The notes under the pieces: generated by a model
Database searches by the model: none
Seen by the model: the letters and a program-made list of their open reading frames with translations, nothing else
What the model was told of the DNA's origin: nothing
Made by a program: the position numbers and the translations under genes
Part shown: piece by piece, positions 54,682 to 64,000 of the stretch
Numbering within the stretch: position 1 is the stretch's first letter
Layout: the number at the start of each line of letters is the position of its first letter
NCBI GenBank assembly: GCA_037951165.1
Contig: JBBDHG010000003.1
Coordinates: 14,263,501 to 14,327,500, forward strand
Direction: 5' to 3'
Source of the DNA: Lophius americanus
Lineage: Eukaryota; Chordata; Actinopteri; Lophiiformes; Lophiidae
Length of the DNA: 64,000 nt

Positions 54682-55824
54682 ATGGCGTCCTCTGAGACGC
54701 CATCCATGTCCCTGAGACATGGTGCGAGGTTGGTGCCACCTTCCAGCTCCAGTGTGGAGCAGGTCCTGATGTCCGTTGGGGTTGGGGATCAGGTAGGACA
54801 CCGAAACATCTCTTCTGCCTCCAGAATGAGCAAAGCTCTGGTGATTTTTTTCAGAGCGCAGAACTGCGTCGCTCGGCTCATTGTGAGCGGAATAAATCTG
54901 GAGAACGAGTTTCTCCAGGTTTCTCCGCTGGCTTTGGCCTCAACCCGGATCACCGTGTCCGGAGTCCCTCCGTTCATCCCGAACGAAGCGCTCGAAAGAG
55001 AACTGAAGCGCTTCGGGAGGTTCGCGAGTGGATTCCGCTCGGTTGGTCTGGGTTGCAAAAATGAATTATTGTAACATGTCCAGTCTTTCCGGAGACAGGC
55101 GTACCGCTCTGCGGTGTCTGGATCCGCGGAGAGGGTGCCGGCGGCGGACGTCGCCCTGGCCAAGGGCTCCGTTGAGGAGGGTCGCGTGCCTGAGGGCAGC
55201 GCGGCTGATTTTCCAGTGGCGGTGGAACCTGCTAAAGCAACAAGCTCATCAGAGGAGCAGTCTGCTAATGCAGAAGACACAGCAGGAGAGCTGGAGGCTG
55301 AAACTCTGGTGAGTACAGAGGAAAATGTTAATGTTGTCACCGATAATGTAAGAAATGAGGAAATAAATGAGGAAACAAATGTAGTTTCTGCTGAAGTTCA
55401 TTCCGCGTCTGCCGCTGCAGGTCAGCCTGAAGCTGCATATGAGCAGGATGAGGCAGCAGATGTGGGCTCTTCAGCTCAGAGTACGATTGGTGTTGCTGGA
55501 CGGCGGTCAGAACTGCTGCAGTCCAGGCTGGGTAATGACATGGAGGATCAGTCCGACTCCGATGATATGTCAGTTACTGATAGTCTCACTCAGAACTCAG
55601 ACATCTACTCTCTGGAGGAGATCAATGATTTCTTGGATGATACGTTTGGAAGGGTTGTAGATGTGAGTGAATACTTTCCGGACATACGAAAGTTCATACA
55701 GACGGTGAGCACTCTACAGAAGGTTGTAGGAGAGGACAAGCTGGACAAAAACAGGCGGTACCGCCTCAAGAAACTTGTCACAGGCTTGAGGAAGGGCTTG
55801 AAAGGTGCCAAAAGTGCCAAATGA
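54682..55824 (+). pseudogene. Tx1-like LINE ORF1, one premature stop
   Basis: From ATG 54682 the frame reads MASSETPSMSLRHG, ISSASRMSKALVIFFRAQN and RITVSGVPPFIPNEALEREL then KRFGRFASGF, typical of Tx1-type ORF1 (the SGVPPFIPNE-LE-EL block). It meets one TAA (55072-55074) after GCKNELL, then stays in the same frame (HVQSFRRQAYRSAV) through an acidic Glu/Ala-rich middle to SLEEINDFLDDTFGR and the basic end KKLVTGLRKGLKGAKSAK. The usual cysteine-rich nucleic-acid-binding knuckle after the FRRQ block is missing, so there appears to be an internal deletion as well. ORF1 proteins coat LINE RNA; this one is truncated by the stop. Confidence 0.75.
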
Positions 55825-55922
55825 AGGAAAGTTTCAAGCAGTTGATCCATGGTCATACAACACCGGGTGCTTCTTCTCCTTCTGACTGCTTCTTCACTGC
55901 TCTGTCCATCCTATCCTAACAA

Positions 55923-58900
55923 ATGCAGAACTTAAAGGTGGCCTCTTTAAACATGAACGGAGGTAGAACAGCACAAAAAAGACCGCTGGTGTCAGAGGTC
56001 ATCAGTCAGAAGAAGTTAGACGTAGTATTTCTGCAGGAGACACACAGTGACCGAACGAGACTGACTGGGGGCTTATGGTGGGGGGGGGCAGCATGTCCTC
56101 AGCCATGGCTCCAGTATCAGCGCTGGAGTCGCTGTGTTGTTCTCCCCCAGTATAAAAGCAAAGATTTTATCCAGCACAGAGATTGTGAAAGGCAGAGTTG
56201 TACTGGTGAATGCAGAAATACATGGCTTTAATTTTAGCTTCATGAATGTCTACGGACCCAACCATGGTCCTGATCGTCTGGAGGTCTTCAAGAGAGTGAC
56301 AGACACATTGAAACTTATCGGCCAGAAAGATTGTGTTATATTGGGGGAGGACTGGAACTGCTGCTGTGATGTTCCTATGGACAGGACAGGACAAAAGCTC
56401 CACCCTCAATCCTCCACATTTCTGGCTCAGATGGTGGAAGAGGCGGATCTAGTGGACTTGTGGAGGAACCAACATCCCTCTGATAAGGAGTACATGTGGG
56501 TCAGAGTAACTGATGGCAGGATTAGTGCGGCCCGGCTGGACAGGTTCTATCTGTCGGCCTCTTTTATTACTCATGCTGCCAACTGTCAGATTCTTCCAGT
56601 TGCTTTTACTGACCATCATTTACTCCTAGCAGAGCTGGTTTTATCTCCGACGGTGAAACCGAGATCTTTCTGGTATTTTAACGTGACTCTCTTACAGGAT
56701 TTTAATTTTTGTGAGAACTTCAAGCTGTTTTGGGCAAACTGGAGATCAGAGAAAGCTTCCTTTCCTTCACTGGATCAGTGGTGGGAGGTAGGGAAGGCCC
56801 AAATCAAGGTCTTCTGCCAGCAGTACACAGCTTACTCCACGGCTAAAACTCGGAGGGCTGTGGAACAGTTAGAGGCAGAGATCAGGGAGCTGGAGAAGGG
56901 GTCTGCCTCACAAAAGGATCTACTTATCTGCAAGAGAAGGAATCTGAACTCCTTTCTGCAGGAGAGGGCTAAAGGGGCGCTGGTTCGGGCCAGATTCACC
57001 ATGTTAAAGGACATGGATGCTCCGACCAGCTTATTCTTTAACTTGGAGAGGTCGGAGGCACAGAGGAAACATCTGGTCTGTCTCCGTCTACCGGACGGAC
57101 GTCTGACCGCTGAGCCTTCGGAGATGAGGAGGCTAGCTGTGGAGTTTTACACCGACCTGTTTAAGGTGGAGGTCTGTGATGCGGATGCGACTGCCGACCT
57201 CCTGCAGGACCTCCCACAGCTGAGTCCAGTGGAGCGTGACACCCTGGGCTCTGACCTCTCTCTGGAGGAACTGGCCACTGCTGTGTCCCAGTTGTCTGCT
57301 GGTAAATCTCCAGGATTGGATGGAATACCCAGTGACTTTTTTAAACACTTCTGGAGTATTCTTCAACATGACTTGTTGCATGTTTTTAAAGAATGTCTTA
57401 ACAAAGGGACGCTTCCAGCCTCTTGTCGGCGCGCAGTGATCTCCCTACTACCTAAGAAGGGGGACCTGACACTGCTCAAGAACTGGAGACCAGTGGCCCT
57501 ATTATGCACAGACTATAAAATCCTGTCGAAGGTTCTCTCCAAAAGACTGAAGGTCTTTATTGACCTGCTGGTGGGTGATGATCAGGCCTACTGTGTCCCT
57601 GACAGGTCAATGTTTGACAACTTGTTTTTAATGAGAGACCCTTTCGATATGTGCAAGTTATATGACATCACCACGGGTATAGTTGCGATTGACCAGGAAA
57701 AAGCATTTGATCGGGTAGACCACTCTTTCCTTTTTGCTACACTGCAGGCATTTGGGGTTGGGGAACATTTCCTTGCATGGGTAAAGATTCTTTACCGTGA
57801 TGCTTGTTGTTTAATTAAGCTGGGGGGAGGTTTGAGCTGTCCTGTACCGGTGGGGAGAGGGATCAGGAAGGGCTGCCCCATTTCAGGCCAGTTATACAGC
57901 TTGGCCATCGAGCCTCTGCTGTGCAGGTTGAGGTACCTGCTGGGTGGGCTTCAGCTGCCCGAGCCAAGTCAAGGGTCCCGGGTGGTTGTAACAGCATATG
58001 ATGATGTTAATGTCTTCACACAGGGTCAGGGGGATGTTCAAGAGTTGCAGGACAGCCTGACCCGGTATGAAAGCGCCTCCTCAGCTAGGGTGAACTGGGA
58101 GAAGAGTGAAATGGTCTGGTAGGTCCTTGGACTGTCGGGAACGCTCCGGTTCTCCCAGGGAACCTTGTGTGGGGAACCAGAGGGCTAAAGGGTTATATTT
58201 AGGAAACGAGGACATAGAGAGGCAGAACTGGGAGGGAATGCTGGGAAAGGTGCAAGCTAAGTTGTCTAAATGGAAATGGTTGCTACCACAGCTGTCCTAC
58301 AGGGGAAGAGCTCTGATTGTCAATAACCTTGTTGCCTCGACTCCTTGGCATAAACTGAAAGTTCTCGTTCCTCCACCGGCTTCATTCAACAATTGCAGAA
58401 GTTACTTGTGAACATGTTTTGGACTGGTCATCACTGGGTGCGTGCATCGGTCCTGTACCTCCCGGTGGCAGAGGGGGGGCAGGGCCTCATAGACATTGCC
58501 TCCAGAGACACGGCTTTCAGATTCAGACTGCAGGCGGCTCAACGGCTGCTGTATGGCTGCGCTGTCTCTTGGCTGGATGTGGGCCGGTCGCTGCGGTGGA
58601 AGGCTGGTCGCCTCAAGCTTGACAAGCAGTTATTCCTGATGAGGTCATCTGAGTGTGACCTTTCGGGAATCACCACCTTCTACAGCTCGGTGATGGATGC
58701 ATGGAAGACCCTGGACATTTCCCGGCCCACTGACCCCCTGCCTGGAATGTGGCTATTTGAGGAGCCATTGTTTAACAATCCCCTAATGTCCAACACCGTG
58801 TTTTCCTCGCCAACCGTCAGAAGCAAGTTCATTGAAGCTGGGATCATTAAGCTGGGACACCTCACAGGGACTCCAGATGACAGACTGGCAGAGATGACGG

Positions 58901-59787
58901 GTATCCGGTCAAAGAGAGTCCTACGGGGTCTGGTGGATGGGGTGTGCCGGTCGCTGCCTGCTCCGCTCAGGGGTTTCGCCCGGAGCCGGGCTCTGGCAGA
59001 TCAGTGGAGCGGGAGGTCCGGTTATGTCTTCCCCTCCCTGACTGTGGGTCCTGCTGTTGGTGACTGGGTGGAGGGGAGAGACCGGCTCCTCACTCTGGGG
59101 ACCCTGGTGCTCGGAACTTTCAGCTCTTGCGGAGGCAAGCTGCTGTACTCGAGCTGCGTCAAAGTACTTAACCTCCGATCACTGACAGGAGTCAGGGAGT
59201 CGAGGTGGACGTGGGTCTTTGGCTCAGACGTTTCCCCTAAAGGCAGCTGGCGGGTCCTGTATAAGCCTCCAGTTGAAAAACGGATGGGTGACCTCCAGTG
59301 GAGGATTATACATGGAGCTCTAGCTACAAACAGATACCGAGCTCACCTGGACCCGTGCACAGGGGATAGCTGCTGGTTCTGCTCCGACACAGAGGATGTA
59401 GAACATCTAGTGGTGTCGTGTCCTCGTTTGGCAGGTCTCTATGTTCTACTGCAGAGATGGGTCGAGGCATTGGGAGAGGTTTTCTCTGTCCCACTGTTTG
59501 TTTTTGGACCTAAATACACCCTGAAAAAATGCAAAACGTTGATTCTAATCAATTTCATTTTTGCAAATGCCAAGCTTGCCATTTGGATCACCCGTAAAAA
59601 TCAGAATTTGGGAGAGGGTCCAACTGATCCCATCCATAGTCTGAAAGTTTTGTTGGCGGCTCGTCAAAGGGTGGAACACACTTTCTACAGACTGACCCAC
59701 AACATCGGTGGGTTTAAAGCAGTGTGGGCCATCAAACAGGTCCTGTGCTCAGTGGGGGAGGAAACCTCTCTGGTGCTGAACTTTTAA
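55923..59787 (+). pseudogene. Tx1-like LINE ORF2 (endonuclease / reverse transcriptase), frameshifted
   Basis: Starts MQNLKVASLNMNGGRT. Endonuclease motifs in order: SLNMNG, VVFLQETHSD, NVYGPN, VILGEDWNCCCD (usual GGD altered to GED), ARLDRFY and FTDHH. The first frameshift is in a run of nine G (about 56079-56087). Reverse transcriptase (about 57290-58120): GKSPGLDGIPSDFFKHFW, LPKKGDLTLLKNWRPVALLC, GIVAIDQEKAFDRVD, GRGIRKGCPISGQLYSLAIE. The catalytic box reads TAYDDVNVF, one residue shorter than the family's YADD. Further frameshifts at about 58110 and 58390. The C-terminal part (58393-59787) has LSKWKWLLPQLSYRGR upstream and FWTGHHWVRASVLYLP, and ends with a Cys/His cluster CTGDSCWFC...HLVVSC. 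Overall length (about 1,290 codons) is normal for the family, but the copy cannot be active. Confidence 0.85.
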
Positions 59788-59889
59788 TCTTATTTGTGTG
59801 AGCAGAAAAATTTCTGTCATTATTGTTCATGTCGGAATGGGCATGTAAGAATTTAAGTTAATGTACCATAAATAAAGGTTTGTTAAAAG

Positions 59890-60569
59890 TGTGCAGTGTC
59901 TTGTGTCTGTTTTTGGGTCCAAGCTAAACCCCAGGAGAGTTCCTGACAGAACGAACTGGCCAAAATGGACCCAGCGAACGCATAGAGATAAATGAACTAA
60001 CTTACACACTGATCTGCATTCATGTGGAGTGGATGAAGAGTCCTCACGAGGAGGTACAACAGGCCGCTCTCCACATCGCTCGCCGGAAGATCTCTGCCCA
60101 ACCCTGGCTGAGGGATTTCCTAACGGGGTGGTTAAAGACCTTTGTGGAGAACCCGGCGGCGCTGCCGACATGTTCCCATTCCCGGAGCTGTTGGTTTTTC
60201 CCCAGCTCCAGCCCCCGTGTTTGCTAGCCACCAGTGGGCTAGTCCTCTGTCTGCTGCGGCTCCGGAGTCCCCTGGCCTCCTACCTGCTAACCCTCCGCCA
60301 CCATCATCACCTGAGGGAGTCGGTGGTGTTCCTGAGGTTGATGCCGATCGGGACTCTCTTTTTCGGGGAACCTGGGTGGCAATAAAACCGGTTCACAAAA
60401 AGAGTCGAAGCCGGCGCCCAGCTTCATCGCTGCCCAGCTCTTCGTCCTCACTGCTGCCCAGCTCTTCGTCCTCGACACTGAACAGTTCTTCGTCACTCAC
60501 CGCTGCCCAGCGCCGGGGAGGACCCGCTGCCCAACGTCGTTCCTATTCCCCTGCAGAGGGACAGTTAAC
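59890..60569 (+). pseudogene. gypsy-like leader and gag relic, unit D upstream
   Basis: Homologous to 18335-18980. The leader AGAACGAACTGGCCAAA is followed by a gag start (59965: MDPANA then stop). Frames then read MKSPHEEVQQAALHIARRK and FVENPAALPTC, then the Pro/Ser-rich tail, with shifts. It ends CTGCAGAGGGACAGTTAACG at the start of the conserved unit. The LTR part is missing, replaced by the Tx1 LINE. Confidence 0.55.
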
Positions 60570-61408
60570 GTTAGCTTGCAATAATATTGTTCCATTGTGT
60601 AATAATTACTACATGTATTAAACATTTTCAGGGTAAAATGTATTTGTCTTTGGTAATATTTAATGACATAATTGTTATGTCATTAAATATATTGAATGAA
60701 TATATTGTATTTTTATTTATTTAACTGTTAACTATTGAGCTAACTGTGAATCCTCTATTGATGGTGAACAAACGTGGGTGAACACTACTTTTGGAAAATA
60801 ATTTGATGAAACATGGCTAATGTTATTATTTAGTGTTAAATTCAAATTGATAAATTGTTAGTTAGTCTAATATTCTGAAAATAAACTGCTTGCGCCGAAT
60901 GGTATTCACAGAAACACGTTTGTTGATATAACAAATGCATGGTCACTTAGTATCAATGTTTTGTTTTGTTTTTTAAAGACACATTGTAGTTTGGAAGAAA
61001 AGGCCAAATAAATGAACTGTTAAGTTTTTATTAGTCTCTTGATACGTGTCCACTGGACTCAGAATACAGACTTGTGTAGACAGGATGTCAATGAGAGCAC
61101 ATGATATTAGTGAAATAACTCACTTGTGTACCTGTGGATACACAGGTATACACCATGTCCTAAAGCCCCTATATGCAGGGGGATTTACTGGATACCTGCT
61201 TAAAACAGATTCAGTAGCGGTGCACATCTTGCAGAGTAAGGCTGCACTTAATCATGCTTGAGTCTTTCCTGTCATCTGTGGTGACCCCTGTGCACAGAGA
61301 CACGCCTTTAAGGCAGTGCCTTGTGGTAGAGGGAATGAGCAACTTTGCAATATAAAAATTGTCTTTTGAATATATAACGGGTTATCAAATGACTACTGAT
61401 GGATTAAT
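60570..61408. other. Start of conserved IgL-unit left part, unit D; no gene recognised
   Basis: Homologous to 18981-19829 and 38005-38851. Confidence 0.4.
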
Positions 61409-63305
61409 GTGGAGGCAGCATTCATGTTACTGGTCAGGGAAACATTTTATATACTCTCCTCAAGTCACCATTACACCGCTGAATATTTCCATTATGATAT
61501 TCAAACTTTCAGAGCAATACCTTCAACAAGAAGGGGCAAAAGAGCCAAAATAAAAGCCCTACATGACGAAAGAAACTTCCTTCTAGAACAGCTTAAAAAA
61601 GCTCTGGACAAAGTTCCCACTGCTGCAGATGGTACACAATAATAGTATGTTTGCTAGAGAAGTTTAATAAGCAGTAGTGATCAGTTTGTAAACAGATATA
61701 AAGTCTTTATTAGCATCAACTTTATTTGTGGATTTATTTTTTTACTATATAGTTAAATAAAAAAGTGTACCTACTATATTTATGTATTCATACATCTTAT
61801 GCTAAATTGTTGTTAAATTAGAGTTCCTGTTGGTTCAACGACCCCCCAAAAAAGATTTGTTACTCACATTTCAAATGTTTTTTCTTTATTTTTATATAGC
61901 TCTAAATACACATAATTTAAACAGGACTTTCATACAATCCTGGAGTTTAAATTATAACCTAAACAGTTGTCAGAGTTTATGATCTAAACTCCAACTGTGA
62001 GTCTTGTAACATAAAGTTGGATGGTATAATGTTATTCTTCTTTTTCTCTCTTTTTGTTCTTCTAGTATTCTCAGGAAAACAACATCTTTCCCCTTCGAGT
62101 CCCCACTTGTCTGATTCCTCTGACTCAGACTCTGGGTCATCCTCAGAAGACGAAGGAAGAAGACGAAGAAGGCCAAGAACAAGGAGAAAGACAAAAGAGC
62201 TCAGTTTGACAAAAGAAGTATGTTATATACAGCTTAAAAATGTTTCATTCATAACAATAATTGACACGTAGTCAAATCTGTCAACACAGAAAATCAACTT
62301 GTTATTTTAATTCAGTCAATCAATCAAACTTTATTCATATTATTAATTAGATGAACCAACTGTTTTTCAGACTAGTAATGTTAGAAATGTTTAATTGTGC
62401 AAATCCCTTATTACTATTAAGTAGAAAGTAGAAGATGATGAAGATGATGTAATGTCAGAGACTCACCAGGCAAGTATCTTCCTCTGCTCAGCTTCCCCCC
62501 AGAGAGCGAGAGGAGCGCTCACTCTGTCCCCAGAAATAGGCTACACTGTACGCTGACTGACCAAAATAAAAAAATGCTCAACTAGATGAAACTCAGTCCT
62601 AAATTGTGGTGGGGCCCTTTGGACTGCAGGGTCCCCCCACCTTTCAGGGACTGGGGGGGTTTCCTTTAGCGTGCAGAACTATTCTCTGGCCACATTTAAC
62701 ATTTTTACTGGGCTAAACGTTAAGAAGAAAATCTGTGATGCTCAGCAGAAGCTCTCCACTGCTGAAGACATGAGTGTAATAACAACACAGTGAAACACTC
62801 TTCCTCCTGCATGACACACAGGAATCAAATTACTTTTCTTATTCATCGAATTTCAGGAAGTCTTTTGTGTTTTGTTTATCTTACATGTTCATATCACAAT
62901 GACGAAAATACGATTAAGCGTCCGTCCTTAAATTTTAAGCCTTGAAAGTGTGAGGAATGTTTGAAGTAATCCAAAACTTTTGTTTAAATTCGTTTTAAAT
63001 AACCATTAACTTGATGGGAGCGTTAGCAGGGATACAGACAGTCAACCTTTGTCTAACATTTATTCAGATATTAAAGAAGTACAGTAGAAAACAGTCACAC
63101 CAGACATTAATAATTGATTTCCATCTGTGTTTTGTTTTCTGTCCTGCCCTACATTTTCCTACATGTGTTGATGCTCCTTTTCTTGGCCTTTATAGTGAAA
63201 AACCCAGAAGAGGCTGAACACCGATACATGGCTGTCCTTAGAACCTTTAAAAAGAACAACAGAAGTTGTGAAAGACACAAAATGGATGGAAATACCATTG
63301 TATAA
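61409..63305 (+). pseudogene. CCDC106-like gene with disrupted exon 3, unit D
   Basis: Exon 1 (ending 61631) and exon 2 (62066-62217) are unchanged in protein from B, with intact splice sites. Exon 3 (63196-63305) has the same one-base loss at the acceptor as unit C (TATAG then TGAAAAACC), giving an immediate stop in the expected phase; it also reads KDGNT-side HKMDGNTIV. The shared deletion indicates that C and D descend from, or were converted to, a common copy here. Confidence 0.6.
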
Positions 63306-63578
63306 ACTGCTCTGATCACAGACAGTGTCAGTGTGTTAGTTTCCTTCAATATATGTTAGTGGGATCTGGATTTTTATTTTTCTTTATTACTAAAAACAAT
63401 ACTTTTCTGTACATAGCAGTCATTCTTGATTTTGACAGAGTGAATGTTTCCTTACCAACATTTTTTTTTAATTCATGAAAATAATATATTTTCACTCATC
63501 AATGAAAATAAATAGTTTAACTTCACAAGTTGTTGCAAAAAAAAAAACTGGCTTAACATTTGTGTTTGTTTGCTTTAC

Positions 63579-63947
63579 CTCTGCAGTTGTACTGTCGCCG
63601 CCGGAGACGCCGTGTTTGTTGGAGTTTTAATCCTTCAGGATCCAACATTTTATTGATCAATCTCATTGTTTCTTGAGAAACCACAAAACCCCTTTCAACA
63701 GCACGTTGCTGCAACCAGCGATCGCCCTGCAGTTGAACACTTCCAGCCATCTCCTTCTCCACAAAAGAGATGATCTCCCCCAAGTCTGTCTGCTTCTTTC
63801 TTCTGAACAGACCCAGTTTCTCACACAACCTTTTCAAAGTCCTGATGCTGATAATTATGTGTGTTGATGTTCCAAAAGATTCAATCTTTCTTTATTTGTC
63901 AGACCGATGTCAAAGTAAAGTTTGACCAGATGTTCCACGTCCCTCAT
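63579..63947 (-). pseudogene. Integrase-like N-terminal exon, least broken copy, unit D
   Basis: On minus from 63947: MRDVEHLVKLYFDIGLTNKE, the same ACACAC frameshift as B and C (about 63862), then TLKRLCEKLGLFRRKKQTDL, EIISFVEKEMAGSVQLQGDR, RGFVVSQETMRLINKMLDPE and an intact LQQTRRLRRRQYNCRG up to the donor GTAAAG (63578-63573). The Arg-rich end lost in B and C is preserved, so D keeps the ancestral state there. This resembles the DNA-binding N-terminal part of fish integrase-core proteins. The catalytic exon is not found downstream on minus. Confidence 0.65.
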
Positions 63948-64000
63948 TTTGACGCTGGTGACTGTCGGATATTTCCCCTTCTTGTGTTTTGGCACAAATT
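63948..64000. other. Unit D sequence running off the window
   Basis: Homologous to 22372-22425. By the spacing in B and C, the unit D pseudo-C exon and V gene should follow at about 0.2 and 1.2 kb to the right. Confidence 0.5.

Larger units (their letters stand above)
54534..59885 (+). mobile_element. Tx1-like (L1 superfamily) LINE, near full length
   Basis: 5.3-kb non-LTR element on plus with recognisable ORF1, ORF2 and a short 3' untranslated region ending ATAAATAAAGGTTTGTTAAA. It begins right after a (TTC)n run and is followed by the tail of a gypsy leader. It is the best-preserved element in the window and occurs only in this inter-cluster interval, so it probably inserted after the duplications. 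Target-site duplications were not resolved. Confidence 0.85.

Overview
The window is part of a teleost immunoglobulin light-chain (IgL) locus, heavily invaded by transposable elements. It encodes V, J and C elements of an Ig light chain. The V segments carry 12-bp-spacer recombination signals and lie on the minus strand. J carries a 23-bp-spacer signal and, like C, lies on the plus strand. This inverted V / J-C cluster layout is known from fish kappa-like light chains (inference from established knowledge). The element mix (hAT, piggyBac, Merlin, BEL/Pao, Ty3/gypsy-like, L2-like and Tx1-like LINEs, many microsatellites) also fits a ray-finned fish, probably a percomorph; I cannot name the species.

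Layout: Cluster A spans 1-2042 (the V leader exon is at the left edge and the V exon itself is off-window; J 626-663; C 1708-2042). Cluster B spans 23592-26034 and cluster C spans 42613-45053; both are complete V-J-C sets. From 60569 to the end is the upstream part of a fourth unit (D), whose V should begin about 1.2 kb beyond the window. Within a cluster, V to J is about 0.5 kb and J to C about 1.04 kb. V-J joining would invert about 1 kb and leave the signal joint in place. After splicing, J (FGGGT motif) joins C through a split Arg codon.

Between clusters, each unit has a conserved left part (about 18.98-23.5, 38.01-42.5 and 60.57-64 kb). It carries exons of a CCDC106-like coding gene on plus, a broken exon of a fish integrase-like gene on minus, and a truncated C-domain pseudo-exon. 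Downstream of C follow an ATT-rich array, a (CA)n tract, and nested transposon relics: a hAT element with its 8-bp target duplication (5416-7962 and partial copies), BEL/Pao fragments, an L2-like LINE split by a piggyBac relic, an 18-bp minisatellite, and second LINE tails. A 5.3-kb Tx1-like LINE (54.5-59.9 kb) occurs only between C and D.

Insertions are shared in conflicting patterns. A and C share some, B and D share others, and B and C share the hAT/BEL junction. The array therefore looks like a mosaic made by unequal exchange. No single-copy housekeeping genes, rRNA, tRNA or CRISPR were recognised. The most interesting points are germline V copies that differ only in the CDR3-encoding end, fossil traces of older V/J/C duplications, and the CCDC106-like/integrase-like pair carried in each IgL unit.
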